Assembly: GCA_903928965.1 (NCBI GenBank)
Contig: CAIYSZ010000114.1
Coordinates: 24,503-88,502 of the forward strand
Source: an uncultured Pseudomonadota bacterium
Lineage (GTDB): Bacteria > Pseudomonadota > Gammaproteobacteria > Methylococcales > Methylomonadaceae
DNA: 64,000 nt
Reading direction: 5' to 3'
The notes under the pieces are model-generated. The model did not search any database and was not told the origin of the DNA. It saw nothing but the letters and a program-made list of their open reading frames with translations. The position numbers were made by a program, and so were the translations under genes. Positions 27,032 through 36,649 of the stretch are shown here, in pieces; the stretch's first letter is position 1; the number at the start of each line of letters is the position of its first letter.

Positions 27032-28369
27032 ATGAGTGTATTATTGATTGGTTTTTTTCTGTTCATGTTTACGTCGGGTATTTATCTGATGTATTTGCAT
27101 TCGGACGGCAGGTATTTGATTTTGGGATTGCTTTCCTTGTTCTCCCTGGGCTATTACGTGTTGCCGGTCTTTTTCATGCATTTATCCGACCTGAGCGTGC
27201 AGACCAATTACGATATTATGGCCATGCTCTTGTTGAACATACTGTTTTTTGTCGCTTTGTTCTCAGGTTATATTTTGGTTACCGAGAGGTATTGTTTAAA
27301 CACTACTTTTAGAATCCGCTTTGATGTATTCGATCTTTGGATTTCCAAATATCCGGTTATTTTTTTCTCGATAGCGTATGCGATTTGGATGGCTTATTTT
27401 TTACGCGGCGGTTTGACCAGCTACGGTTCCGAGGATATCGAGAGTTACTTTAGCGATCGCGATCCATTGGAAGGTTTTTTGGCTCGGGCAGCCGCCACGA
27501 GTATCAGTATGATGTCGCTGACATTGGTGATTTGTTTCTTGCAACGTCGTAAGCTATTCATTTTACTAGGGCTGTTATATTTAAGCTGTGTGGCGCTATT
27601 GTTGACCACGGCGCAGCGCTTGGCGGTTATCGGCCCTTTGTTTATGTTGATTGCGACTTTGTCGGTGTTCGGTTATCAACGATCCGCCAATCGGATTATT
27701 TTGTTCGCGGTGATGTTGCTATTGTTAATCAGTCCCTTGATGGTATTCGTACGCGAGTTCCAGGGCGCTACAGGCTACAATAAATTCTTTTTGGCCTCCG
27801 AGTCTTTTAGTTACGGCGCGGGCAGCATAGTCGAAAGTTTGCTGGCGTCCATTTTGGGACGCGCCGATTTGTTGAATGTTTCCATTTACTTGAAAAACTA
27901 TATAGACGCCAATGGTTTTGTCCAGGGTTTGTATTATGAGTCTATACTCGCCAGTTTTGTGCCAAAGTTTATTTGGGCGGATAAACCGTATCCCTTAAGC
28001 GATGACGGTACGATTTGGGGCGAAATTTCGGTGTTGGCCTGGCAGTTAATGAAGGGTAACTCCACCGGTAGTTTGTCGGCTTTCGGCGCTATTTCGGCTT
28101 ATCGGGAAGGCGGTTGGTGGTGGACCCCGATTAACGGTTTTTTTACCGGCGCTTTACTGGCTTATTTGTATTTTTTGCTCACGCGTTGCGGTTTGTTCGG
28201 ACGGATGATTTTTTCTTCGCTCATTGTGGTGATGTGCATCAGAAACGTGCCGCCGAGTTTTTTTCAATTGCTGGTGTTTTTGGTCGCGCCGCTGTATGTG
28301 ATGGTTGTTATGTATCTACTGGATAAATATCTTTCTATTTTAGTTTTTAAAGTCGGGAGCGATGCGTAG
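27032..28369 (+). CDS. Wzy-like oligosaccharide repeat-unit polymerase
   Basis: A 445-residue integral membrane protein with about eleven hydrophobic helices and one large periplasmic loop around residues 250-345. That loop contains RADLLNVSIYLKNYIDANGF and PKFIWADKPYPLSDDG. A small Arg-rich segment (LLLTTAQRLAVIGPLF) precedes it. This topology and the locus position fit the Wzy polymerase that joins flipped repeat units in the periplasm. Wzy proteins share little sequence, so topology carries the call. It lies five bases after the GT2 gene and overlaps the next GT4 gene by eight bases. Confidence 0.82.
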   Translation: MSVLLIGFFLFMFTSGIYLMYLHSDGRYLILGLLSLFSLGYYVLPVFFMHLSDLSVQTNYDIMAMLLLNILFFVALFSGYILVTERYCLNTTFRIRFDVFDLWISKYPVIFFSIAYAIWMAYFLRGGLTSYGSEDIESYFSDRDPLEGFLARAAATSISMMSLTLVICFLQRRKLFILLGLLYLSCVALLLTTAQRLAVIGPLFMLIATLSVFGYQRSANRIILFAVMLLLLISPLMVFVREFQGATGYNKFFLASESFSYGAGSIVESLLASILGRADLLNVSIYLKNYIDANGFVQGLYYESILASFVPKFIWADKPYPLSDDGTIWGEISVLAWQLMKGNSTGSLSAFGAISAYREGGWWWTPINGFFTGALLAYLYFLLTRCGLFGRMIFSSLIVVMCIRNVPPSFFQLLVFLVAPLYVMVVMYLLDKYLSILVFKVGSDA

Positions 28370-29546
28370 TTCCCGTATTCTGTTTTTGATCGCTACCTTG
28401 AATCCGGAATGCGGCGGACCGATTGAGGCTTTGCGGCAGTTGGTCGATTATTATCAAACCAACGGCGTCGCGGCTGAAATTCTTTGTCTTGATGCTCCCG
28501 ACGCGATTTGGCTGCGCGACTACCGGGTTCCGGTCGTGGCCTTGGGGCCTTCGTACGGCGTATACGCCTTGAATTTCAAGTTATTGCCCTGGTTGCGGCG
28601 AAATCGCGGCCGGTATGATTTTTTTGTGGTGCGCGGCTTGTGGCAATTTATTGGTTTAGCGGTTCGGCTGGCGTTGGCCGGAACTTCAACTCCGTATTTC
28701 GTGTTTCCGCACGGCATGCTGGACCCGTGGTTCAAGCATCGTTATCCGCTGAAACATTTGAAAAAATGCTTTTATTGGTTGTTGGTGGAGTATTGGGTGT
28801 TGCGCAATGCCCGCGCGGTTATTTTCACTAGCGAGGAGGAGCGGGCCGCCGCCGGTGATACGTTTAGGCCTTACCGTTGCCGTCAGGCGGTGGTCAGTTA
28901 CGGGACGGCGCCGGCTCCCGCCGATGCCGACTTTTACCGCTCATTGTTTTATTCTCAATTTCCGCATCTGCGCTCTAAGCGCATTTTGCTATTTTTGAGC
29001 CGAATTCATGAAAAGAAAGGATGCGACTTATTGCTGCGCGCCTATGCCGAAGCGGTTGGCGCGGATTCAGACGCGCATTTGTTGATCGCCGGTCCCGGCA
29101 GCGGGGACTACATGGCTCAATTACGCCGTCTGGCCGAGGAATTGGGCCTGGAACAGGCGGTGACCTGGATGGGCATGGCGCGGGGGGATATGAAATGGGC
29201 GGCGTTTCATGCCGCGGAGATTTTTATCCTGCCTTCGCATCAAGAAAATTTCGGCGTGGCGGTCGCCGAGTCCCTAGCCTGCTCCACGCCGGTGTTGATT
29301 AGCGATAAAGTGAATATTTGGCGGGAAGTGACGTCGGCCGGGGCCGGATTGGTGGACTCGGACTCCGTGGCGGGCGCGCGCCGCTTGCTGGGCAGTTGGT
29401 TGGCTTTAAGCGAGGCCGAATACGCGGCCATGGCGCGCAACGCTTCCGCGTGCTTTGGCAAGTATTTTCACATCCAGGCCGCGGCCACGCATTTGTTGGC
29501 GATTTTACTCGCCCCCCCAGTACCCGCGTCGAAGCGAAGGTATTGA
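28362..29546 (+). CDS. GT4-type glycosyltransferase
   Basis: A 394-residue GT-B enzyme. The N-terminus ILFLIATLNPECGGPIEALR is the GGPxxx acceptor-domain form common in EPS loci. The stretch FPHGMLDPWFKHRYPLKHLK marks the subfamily that usually neighbours WcaF-type acetyltransferases, as here. The donor domain has LLFLSRIHEKKGCDLLLRAY and the GT4 acid motif SHQENFGVAVAESLACSTP. The gene overlaps the polymerase gene by eight bases and is followed by a 236-base spacer, the first real break in the locus. Confidence 0.93.
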   Translation: MRSSRILFLIATLNPECGGPIEALRQLVDYYQTNGVAAEILCLDAPDAIWLRDYRVPVVALGPSYGVYALNFKLLPWLRRNRGRYDFFVVRGLWQFIGLAVRLALAGTSTPYFVFPHGMLDPWFKHRYPLKHLKKCFYWLLVEYWVLRNARAVIFTSEEERAAAGDTFRPYRCRQAVVSYGTAPAPADADFYRSLFYSQFPHLRSKRILLFLSRIHEKKGCDLLLRAYAEAVGADSDAHLLIAGPGSGDYMAQLRRLAEELGLEQAVTWMGMARGDMKWAAFHAAEIFILPSHQENFGVAVAESLACSTPVLISDKVNIWREVTSAGAGLVDSDSVAGARRLLGSWLALSEAEYAAMARNASACFGKYFHIQAAATHLLAILLAPPVPASKRRY

Positions 29547-29782
29547 AAAAGATTGACGAATTGATGCATATCATGTTTAATTACCAAACGGACGCGATCC
29601 AATATCGTGATTATGTGTAAACTGGTTGATGTCTTTAGAAGCTGATTCTTGGCTTACATTTAAAATCAGGCGATTTTAAGCTGTTTGTAGGGGATTTTCA
29701 CAGCGATAAGACCGCGTCTTAGTCTGTTTTTCGAGGCCGGCTTGGCCGCATTAGAATTGCTTCCCTTTGAAATTCTGGCTAT

Positions 29783-30337
29783 ATGGATATATTACATAAT
29801 AAAATTGGATTTGTCGGACCTTCCTTTTCCTTGCACAATCGCTTGCGGCGTTTTCTATTTAATGCCGTATGGCTGTTTTTTTGCCGTTTTTCCCCGAATT
29901 TTCTGCATTTGTGGCGCATATGGGTCTTGAATCAATTTGGGGCCGATATTTCATATAAGGCTTATGTGTACCCTAGCGTTTCAATTTGGGCGCCCTGGAA
30001 TTTGGCCATGGCTGAGTTTGCTACCCTAGGGCCTAAAGTCATATGCTATAACATAGCTGAAATCATTCTGCACCGTTGCGCGGTGGTTTCTCAGTCCGCT
30101 TTTTTATGCACCGGCACCCATGATTACGCATCGGCCGATTTTGATTTGCGGGCTTACCCGATTGAATTGCACGCCAATGCCTGGATTGGCGCCGAGGCGT
30201 TTGTCGGTCCCGGCGTGGCGATAGGCGAGGGAGCGATTTTGGGCGCGCGTGGCGTGGCATTTAAAAATTTGCAGCCCTGGGGAATCTATATCGGAAATCC
30301 GGCTGTTTATCTTAAGGACCGCGTGTTACGGCGATGA
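29783..30337 (+). CDS. WcaF-type hexapeptide acetyltransferase
   Basis: A 184-residue left-handed beta-helix acetyltransferase of the colanic-acid WcaF type; it would acetylate a sugar of the repeat unit using acetyl-CoA. The family pattern is clear: RRFLFNAVWLFFCRFSPN near the start, AYVYPSVSIWAPWNLAMAEFATLGP in the middle, and the CTGTHDY active-site block with its His. The hexapeptide coils are WIGAEAFVGPGVAIGEGAILGARGV. The upstream 236-base spacer is AT-rich and may hold a secondary promoter. Its stop overlaps the next gene as ATGA. Confidence 0.92.
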   Translation: MDILHNKIGFVGPSFSLHNRLRRFLFNAVWLFFCRFSPNFLHLWRIWVLNQFGADISYKAYVYPSVSIWAPWNLAMAEFATLGPKVICYNIAEIILHRCAVVSQSAFLCTGTHDYASADFDLRAYPIELHANAWIGAEAFVGPGVAIGEGAILGARGVAFKNLQPWGIYIGNPAVYLKDRVLRR

Positions 30338-31254
30338 TGAGTTCAGTCCTGGACATTTCCGTCATTATATTAACTTATAACGAAAGCTTGCATATCGCGC
30401 GGGCTATCGAAAGCGTGAGCGGCTTGGCCAAACGCGTGTTTGTGATTGACGCTCATTCCAGCGACGACACGGCCGCCATTGCCAAATCCTTGGGGGCGCA
30501 CGTCTACGTCAACGCCTGGATCAATTATTCGCGGCAATTTCAATGGGCGCTGGAGCATTGTCCAATCGACACCCAGTGGGTGTTGCGCCTGGATGCGGAC
30601 GAATATTTAGAGCCGGAATTGACGGCTGAAATTCGGGCTAAATTGCCGTTGCTGCCGCTCACCGTCACCGGGGTGATTTTAAAACGTAAGTATATATTTT
30701 TAAATAAATTAATCCGGCATGGCGATCGTTATCCCTTGCTGCTGCTTAGGTTGTGGCGGGTTGGGGCCGGCGGCTTGGAGCCGCGCTGGATGGACGAACA
30801 TGTGATATTATCGCGTGGTAAAAGCGTGGTGTTCGAGCATTTTTTTGTGGATCACAATTTGCGGTCGGTTAGTTGGTTCATAGATAAACATAATAAATAC
30901 GCCAGCCGGGAAATGCTGGATATTTTGGGGGAAAAATACGGATTGTTTGAAAATAAATCCGTATTGCCAAAGGAAACCGGTCAGGTTTATTGGCGCCGTT
31001 TTTTGAAATTGCATTTATATAACAAATTGCCTGTATTTGTTAGGCCTATTTTTTATTTTATCTACCGTTATTTTTTTCGTTTAGGCTTTTTGGATGGGGC
31101 GGTCGGATTTGCATATCATTTTATGCAGGGTTTTTGGTACCGGGCTTTGGTGGATTTGAAATGCTTGGAAGCCGAGTTGGTTATTCGCGACGCCAAGGAT
31201 AAATCCGAAATTATAAGCAGATTGTCCGCTTTAACCGGTTTGTCTTTGCCATGA
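30334..31254 (+). CDS. GT2-family glycosyltransferase (WaaE/KdtX-like)
   Basis: A 306-residue GT-A enzyme with ISVIILTYNESLHIARAIES, the inverting-type FVIDAHSSDDTAAIAKSLGA and the metal site WVLRLDADEYLEPELTAEI. The later YSRQFQWALEH and the C-terminal hydrophobic, aromatic-rich end (PIFYFIYRYFFRLGFLDG) match the WaaE/KdtX-like group used in LPS core and EPS synthesis. Two adjacent ATGs (30334, 30337) could serve as start; the first gives the usual four-base overlap. Donor sugar is not predictable. Confidence 0.92.
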   Translation: MMSSVLDISVIILTYNESLHIARAIESVSGLAKRVFVIDAHSSDDTAAIAKSLGAHVYVNAWINYSRQFQWALEHCPIDTQWVLRLDADEYLEPELTAEIRAKLPLLPLTVTGVILKRKYIFLNKLIRHGDRYPLLLLRLWRVGAGGLEPRWMDEHVILSRGKSVVFEHFFVDHNLRSVSWFIDKHNKYASREMLDILGEKYGLFENKSVLPKETGQVYWRRFLKLHLYNKLPVFVRPIFYFIYRYFFRLGFLDGAVGFAYHFMQGFWYRALVDLKCLEAELVIRDAKDKSEIISRLSALTGLSLP

Positions 31255-32918
31255 TCGTAGATTCCCTGCTGTCCGCGCAAAAGTTGATAACGCCATTATG
31301 GGATTTTTGCATTATCGGCTCAGGTTTTGCAGGCATGGCTTTGGCTTGGGAATTGACCGCCAAAAATTCAAATTATCGAATAGCCTTGATCGAGAGCGGC
31401 GAGTATCGGCCGCGGGCGGAAATTCAAGGCTTGTCCGATCTGGCCAATCATCCGGCCAACCATGCCCCGATGCGTTTGGCCGTAAACCGGCGCATAGGAG
31501 GCGCTTCGGGAGTATGGGGCGGGCGTTGCGTGCCGTATGACGAATATGATTTTTTAAAAAGGGATTACGTTCCAGATGCCGAATGGCCGATTTCTTACGC
31601 CGAACTGTTTCAGTATTTGGATCGCGCTTGCGCCTTTCTTAAATGCGGGCGGGGTGATTTTACGGTCGCTTCCGGTTTACGCCAGATTTCGGAATATTGG
31701 CGGGATGGAGACGTATTGGCTTCGACCATAGAGCGGTGGAGTTTGCCCTTGGATTTGCGCCGGGAGTTTTATCATGATTTACGCTTGTCGCGGAGCATCT
31801 TTTTATTTAGCGGCCTGACATGCGTTAATTTGAGTTATGATTTGGAAGCCGGAACTGTTCGCCATGCCGTGCTTTCCCGAATTGACGGCGAAAAACTTTC
31901 TATTCGCGCGCGGCGTTTTATTATTGCCGCCGGCGGTTTGGAGTCGGCGCGGTTATTGTTATATAGTAATCGAAAAAATGAATATACTGCTGGAGATTTC
32001 GGTCGGGCGTTGGGCCGATTTTATCAGGGGCATATTTCAGGTAAAATTGCCAATGTAGTATTTTCGGGCGATGCTCGGCAAACGATTTATCAGTTTGAAA
32101 AAGATCAGGATGGCGTTTATTTTCGCCGGCGTTTGACTTTTCCGGCGCGAGTGCTGAGCCAACACCGGTTGTTGAATTTTGCCGCATGGTTGGATAATCC
32201 GCCGATTTTTTCGCCAGAACACGGTAACGGCGTGCTTTCGGCTGCTTATTTGGCATTATTGACGCCGGGCATCGGGGCGAAATTGGCGTCACCCGCAATT
32301 AGAACCGCTATTTTGGACAACGCTTCCCATCATCCTGCCTTGGCCGGGCACTTGCGGAATGTGAGCTTTAATTTGCCGGCCACTTTGGCTTTTTGTTTAA
32401 GATTTGTTTTTCAAAGATATTGTCAAGCGCGTAAATTGCCGGGTTTTTTTGCGCCTGGCCGTAATAATGTTTACGCCTTGCATTATCACGCGGAACAGGC
32501 GCCGAGTTGGCAAAGTTTTGCCCGGCTTTCCGCCGAAACCGACCGGTTGGGCGTAAACAGGCTTGAAGTGCATCTACGTTATTCGGATCAAGATATGGAT
32601 AGCGTGGTTCGCGGCCATGGGTTGTTGGATCATTGGTTGCGCGGAAATGGCATCGGCCGCTTGGCGTATCATGCCAAGGACTTGCCGGCGCAAGTAGCGC
32701 GTCAGGCGGCGGACGGTTTTCATCAAATCGGGGTGACCCGTATGGCCGCGGACAGAAATCGCGGCGTGGTGGACGCTGATTGTAAGGTGTTTGGCTTGTC
32801 TAATTTATATATGTGCGGCAGCGGAGTGTTTCCAACCTCGGGTCAGGCGAATCCGACTTTGACTATTGTTTGCTTGGCCTTGCGTCTGGCGGATCATTTA
32901 CATGCTAATAATGTTTGA
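31251..32918 (+). CDS. GMC-family FAD oxidoreductase in the EPS locus
   Basis: A 555-residue flavoprotein of the glucose-methanol-choline group. The FAD-binding fold begins FCIIGSGFAGMALAWEL (GxGxxG at residues 23-28) with a ribose-binding Glu in ALIESGEY. GGASGVWGGRCVPYDEYDF is the conserved GMC loop over the flavin. The C-terminal GVTRMAADRNRGVVDADCKV and YMCGSGVFPTSGQANPTLTI carry the typical active-site His/Asn region, with GSGVFPTSG(Q)ANP diagnostic. It probably oxidises a sugar or a lipid-linked sugar of the EPS. It overlaps the preceding transferase gene by four bases. After it comes a 160-base AT-rich spacer before the last gene. Confidence 0.88.
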   Translation: MIVDSLLSAQKLITPLWDFCIIGSGFAGMALAWELTAKNSNYRIALIESGEYRPRAEIQGLSDLANHPANHAPMRLAVNRRIGGASGVWGGRCVPYDEYDFLKRDYVPDAEWPISYAELFQYLDRACAFLKCGRGDFTVASGLRQISEYWRDGDVLASTIERWSLPLDLRREFYHDLRLSRSIFLFSGLTCVNLSYDLEAGTVRHAVLSRIDGEKLSIRARRFIIAAGGLESARLLLYSNRKNEYTAGDFGRALGRFYQGHISGKIANVVFSGDARQTIYQFEKDQDGVYFRRRLTFPARVLSQHRLLNFAAWLDNPPIFSPEHGNGVLSAAYLALLTPGIGAKLASPAIRTAILDNASHHPALAGHLRNVSFNLPATLAFCLRFVFQRYCQARKLPGFFAPGRNNVYALHYHAEQAPSWQSFARLSAETDRLGVNRLEVHLRYSDQDMDSVVRGHGLLDHWLRGNGIGRLAYHAKDLPAQVARQAADGFHQIGVTRMAADRNRGVVDADCKVFGLSNLYMCGSGVFPTSGQANPTLTIVCLALRLADHLHANNV

Positions 32919-33089
32919 TTTATGGTTTGTTTAATGCATTGTTTGATAGATGGCATGGTTCGTTTGCTTTTTTAATGTGACGAATAATTATTATCTGGTT
33001 TTTTTTGAAAGTTTTATATGGACGTTTGTTTTAAGTTTTATTCTTTTCTTGTTTATTAATTTCTTTGTATCATTGCTATGTGCCTGGAT

Positions 33090-34349
33090 ATGAGAATATT
33101 AATTTACGGTATCAATTTCGCTCCGGAACTGACTGGTATAGGCAAGTATACCGGCGAGTTGGCCTGTTGGCTGCGTTCGCGCGGGCATGATATTGAGGTG
33201 GTCACTGCTCTGCCCTATTATCCTGAATGGCGTGTCGGCCAGGGATTTTCCAAGTGGCGCTATGTCAAGGAAGTGTTTGACGGATTTCAGGTCATTCGTT
33301 GTCCGCTTTATGTGCCTTCCAAACCCAATGGCTTGCAACGCATAGTGCATTTGTTGTCGTTTACGTTTTTCAGTTTTCCGGCCTTGCTTTGGTCGGCGCG
33401 GAAAAGGCCCGATGTAATCGTGGTGGTGGTGCCCGCTTCGTTTTGCGCGCCGGCGGCTTGGTTAACCGCGCGTCTGGTCGGCGCCAAGTGTTGGCTGCAC
33501 GTACAGGATTTTGAAATCGCCGCGGCTTTTGAAATTGGCGTGATTAAGGGCAAATGGTTTAAAAAACTATTATTACGTTTTGAAAATTGGATGATTCGAC
33601 GTTTCGACAGCCTGTCCACTATTTCCAACGAGATGCTTAAAGTGCTATTAGCTAAGAGCGACCGGGAGCAAACGGTTTCCTTGTTTCCCAATTGGATAGA
33701 TTTAATGGAGATTTATCCTTTATCCGGCGCTAACCGATTGCGTCAGGAATTCAATATCGATCCGAATTGTATTGTCCTGCTGTATTCCGGCAATATGGGT
33801 TTAAAACAAGGTTTGGAAGTCGTGGTGCGAGCGGCGGAGCAATTGGCGGACGATCCGAATTTTGTGTTTCTGATGTGCGGCGATGGCGTGGCGCGCACCG
33901 ATTTGCAGCAAATGGCCGAGGGTTTGCCGAATATTCGTTGGCTGCCTTTGCAAGCCAACGAGCGTTATAATGAGCTGTTGAATTTGGCGGATATACATTT
34001 GCTGCCGCAAAATTGCGATGTGGTGGATTTAGTGATGCCGTCCAAGCTGACCGGCATGCTGGCGAGCGGGCGTCCTGTCATCGCCACGACGTATCCGAAT
34101 TCCCAAGTGGCTAAATTTGTGCATACTGCCGGGTTTATTGTGGCTCCGGGCGATGTGAACGGGTTGGTGGAGGCGATTTTGCGTCTGGCGTCCGATCCTA
34201 TTTTACGTCACCGCTTCGGTCTTGCCGGGCGGGCCATCGCGGAAGCCGAGTGGGAAAAAAACAAAGTGTTGCGTTCGTTTGAGGATGATTTGCTGGATTT
34301 GCTGGCGGAGTCCGGCAAGGCGCATGCGGCGGCGGAAGAGTGTGATTGA
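33090..34349 (+). CDS. WcaI-like glycosyltransferase
   Basis: A 419-residue GT4 enzyme closely resembling colanic-acid WcaI. The N-terminal MRILIYGINFAPELTGIGKY is the family hallmark. TALPYYPEWRVGQGF, FPNWIDLMEIYPLSG and the donor domain ILLYSGNMGLKQGLEVVVRA follow in the expected order. The acidic end motif is replaced by the WcaI-like LPQNCDVVDLVMPSKLTGMLASGRPVI. An ATG at 33078 is also in frame, but family alignment favours 33090. It is set off from the rest of the locus by a 171-base AT-rich gap, so it may have its own promoter. It converges on the minus-strand operon that follows. Confidence 0.92.
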   Translation: MRILIYGINFAPELTGIGKYTGELACWLRSRGHDIEVVTALPYYPEWRVGQGFSKWRYVKEVFDGFQVIRCPLYVPSKPNGLQRIVHLLSFTFFSFPALLWSARKRPDVIVVVVPASFCAPAAWLTARLVGAKCWLHVQDFEIAAAFEIGVIKGKWFKKLLLRFENWMIRRFDSLSTISNEMLKVLLAKSDREQTVSLFPNWIDLMEIYPLSGANRLRQEFNIDPNCIVLLYSGNMGLKQGLEVVVRAAEQLADDPNFVFLMCGDGVARTDLQQMAEGLPNIRWLPLQANERYNELLNLADIHLLPQNCDVVDLVMPSKLTGMLASGRPVIATTYPNSQVAKFVHTAGFIVAPGDVNGLVEAILRLASDPILRHRFGLAGRAIAEAEWEKNKVLRSFEDDLLDLLAESGKAHAAAEECD

Positions 34350-34416
34350 CTCCGGCGCGGCGTTCGCCGCTTCTTGGCTCGGGGCATAACGCCATTAAGT
34401 CCGGCGATTATGAAGT

Positions 34417-34932
34417 TTAATGGTTTGGATGATGTTGATGAGGCCCCGCCATTTCGGCGTCCGCGCCGTGGTCGTTGACTTGGGCGTTGAACCATTCATG
34501 CAAGGCGTGGATGACGCCGGCGTCGGCGCTACGGTAGCTGATTTCGGCTCCGGAGGCGGTTTCTTGATAGTGGATGGCAAGTTGTTCCGGCTTGGCGGCT
34601 TGCAGGGCGTTTAATCCCGGCATGTCCGCGCCGTGTATCGCTCGCGGAGCGGAGAAATCGCGTTGCTGAAATTGTTGGGCGATGCGCTGTAAATGCGTAC
34701 GAATCAGAGCGATTTGTACGCTATCGTTTGGGTCGCGGGCGAGTACGCGTTGTATGCCGCCGTCTGCGTCCGGCACGAATTGATGCACGGTTTTGCTTAA
34801 TGAAAAGGGCATGATCTTGGCGCCGCGTTCGGCGACCCGTTGCTGTTGCCGTTCCAAGTCGCCGCTGGCGGCCCATGCGGGACCGGTTAAGACTAATAGC
34901 AAAGCGCAAAGGCGGGTTGGGGTATTATGCAT
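34417..34932 (-). CDS. Exported His-rich conserved protein, unknown function
   Basis: 171 residues from the ATG at 34932, with a signal peptide cleaved near PAWA. The mature part shows a pattern I know from proteins misnamed aspartate carbamoyltransferase in databases: AERGAKIMPFSLSKTVHQF, DPNDSVQIALIRTHLQRIAQ, IHGADMPGLNALQ and HALHEWFNAQVNDHG. It has no carbamoyltransferase features. The His-rich tail (GPHQHHPNH) and the several conserved His suggest metal binding in the periplasm; this is inferred. It is the last gene of a three-gene minus-strand operon, 63 bases after the PstS-like gene. Confidence 0.75.
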   Translation of the reverse strand: MHNTPTRLCALLLVLTGPAWAASGDLERQQQRVAERGAKIMPFSLSKTVHQFVPDADGGIQRVLARDPNDSVQIALIRTHLQRIAQQFQQRDFSAPRAIHGADMPGLNALQAAKPEQLAIHYQETASGAEISYRSADAGVIHALHEWFNAQVNDHGADAEMAGPHQHHPNH

Positions 34933-34995
34933 GCGTATCAAGGCTGAGCGTTTAGAAAACCGCCGCCGCTTAAAATCGCGGCGGCGGCGCTTACA

Positions 34996-36621
34996 TTATT
35001 GCAACTGGATTGAGCCGTAGTTTAGGTTCGCGGTTGGGACCACGCAAGCGTTTGGATGGCCGCTGCTGTCAACCCGGCTGAACGGGCTGACCGGATTGCT
35101 TGGCGTCCATACCAGCGGCGGCGTAAAGCCATTGTCGCTCAGCGCGATATAACCGGCCTGACCGAAGCTTTGCAAGCTGAGCGTGCCGTTGCGCGAGGCG
35201 ATGGTGCTAGGCAGTTTGCTGTAGGCGGCAATGGCGTTTAACGCCGCGTTTTGGCTGGCGCTGTTGCTGCCGCTATTCCAGGACAGAGCGTAGTTGCCGA
35301 CTAAGCGGTAATGGCCTAGATAGGCTTCTTGACCGGTGGGAATGGCGCCGTCGATAGCGATAAAGCGGTAGTGGGCTTTATTACTGGCGTTGCGCTCGGT
35401 GCTTTGAATGCTAATGGCCCATTGGTTGCCGTGCGCAACCGTGGTGGCCGGCGGGTTTGGATACGGCGACGGATTAGTGGTGCCGAACCAGTTGTTGGTG
35501 CCGTCGTTGAAGTCGCCCAGGCAACTGTCCACCGCGCCCAAGCTGGTGGCGTACTCAATGTCGCCTAGCGGCGCGCTGGTCGGGGTGGCGATTTCCGGCG
35601 CCGCCGATCCCAGGCAAGGGTATTGCAAAATATTGGCCAACATGGCGACTTGCTGGCCGGCGCCGTTTTCGCGGCGGCAGACGTGCACCGTGGTGTCTCG
35701 CGGGTTGGCTAAACCGCTGACTCCCGCCGTAACGCCGGCCGCGGTGACGTCGGCTAGGGTTTGGGTGGCGGTAATCTGGAATTGGGTCCAGTCGGTGATG
35801 GCGCCCGAGAAAATACTCGCCAGTTGTTCCTTGGTCAGAGTGGGCACGCAGGCGGCGGTTTCGTTGCCGACGGTGCAGGCGCTGGGCAGCAGGCCGCTTT
35901 GGATTTCAGCGTATTGCAAGGCGTTGCGCAACGCCAAGGTTACCGGAGTGCCGATAATGTGACCGGCCAAGGCATGGATGGTGTTGATTTGCGAGGCGTT
36001 GATCGGGGTGGACCCTGGGGTGACGTTGTCGGCGGCGTAAAAAACGTCCGGCGTTACGTCGGAGGTGGCGGCGGTGGCGGCGATGCTGCCGGTAACCGTG
36101 GTGCAGTTGTAGTTATAGTCGTAATTCGCGCCGCCGGAACTGAGATAAGTATCCGCCACGCTGCAATTGGCGGTGACCGGGTCTTTAAGATAGGTCAACA
36201 AGGTGCCGTGATTGACGGCGTCCAAACCGACAAAGGAGGCGCCCAGGCGGCGGCGGGAAATCCACAACTTGGTCAAATGGTTGTTGCTGGGGTCGCCGCT
36301 GGTCAGACCGGGGATTTTTTGGTCGTTGGTGTAGCAATAAATCGCCGAATAATTGTTATTGGTGCCGCCTTGAAAATAAATATGGGTGGTGGTCAAGGTA
36401 TCGCCGGTCGTTCCGCCGTTAGTTACCGCGTTGGTCAAACACACGGCGTTGGCCACGGTTTGTTCGTTGACCAAAAAGCCGAAAGCCGGGTCGTTGGCTT
36501 GTGAGCCGGGAATGTAAAGGGCTAGGTCGGGCTGGCCGTCGGCCGGAGTCAGCGCCCAGGCATGGGCGCTCAAGGCGCAGCCTACGGCGGCGGCTAAGAG
36601 AAGATTATAGTTTTTTTGCAT
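34996..36621 (-). CDS. Secreted PstS-like (phosphate-type) binding protein
   Basis: A 541-residue exported protein with a signal peptide (cleavage near AHAWA, residue 23). It contains the segment LTKEQLASIFSGAITDW around residue 260-277, the signature of PstS/phosphate-type solute-binding proteins (xxLxxIFxGxITNW). Further matches are TTVHVCRRENGAGQQVAMLA and GQAGYIALSDNGF. It is larger and more Asn/Thr-rich than a normal PstS. No ABC permease or ATPase genes stand beside it, so it may be a stand-alone surface or matrix protein, as in some PEP-CTERM organisms. AAGGAG precedes the ATG. It lies 28 bases after the sorting-tail gene. Confidence 0.75.
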   Translation of the reverse strand: MQKNYNLLLAAAVGCALSAHAWALTPADGQPDLALYIPGSQANDPAFGFLVNEQTVANAVCLTNAVTNGGTTGDTLTTTHIYFQGGTNNNYSAIYCYTNDQKIPGLTSGDPSNNHLTKLWISRRRLGASFVGLDAVNHGTLLTYLKDPVTANCSVADTYLSSGGANYDYNYNCTTVTGSIAATAATSDVTPDVFYAADNVTPGSTPINASQINTIHALAGHIIGTPVTLALRNALQYAEIQSGLLPSACTVGNETAACVPTLTKEQLASIFSGAITDWTQFQITATQTLADVTAAGVTAGVSGLANPRDTTVHVCRRENGAGQQVAMLANILQYPCLGSAAPEIATPTSAPLGDIEYATSLGAVDSCLGDFNDGTNNWFGTTNPSPYPNPPATTVAHGNQWAISIQSTERNASNKAHYRFIAIDGAIPTGQEAYLGHYRLVGNYALSWNSGSNSASQNAALNAIAAYSKLPSTIASRNGTLSLQSFGQAGYIALSDNGFTPPLVWTPSNPVSPFSRVDSSGHPNACVVPTANLNYGSIQLQ

Positions 36622-36649
36622 GTTGTCTCCTTATGTTAAATTCAAAAAT

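Noticed and set aside
34417..34932. Aspartate carbamoyltransferase (a label used for relatives)
   Set aside because: It is a small exported protein with none of the carbamoyl-phosphate or aspartate binding motifs.
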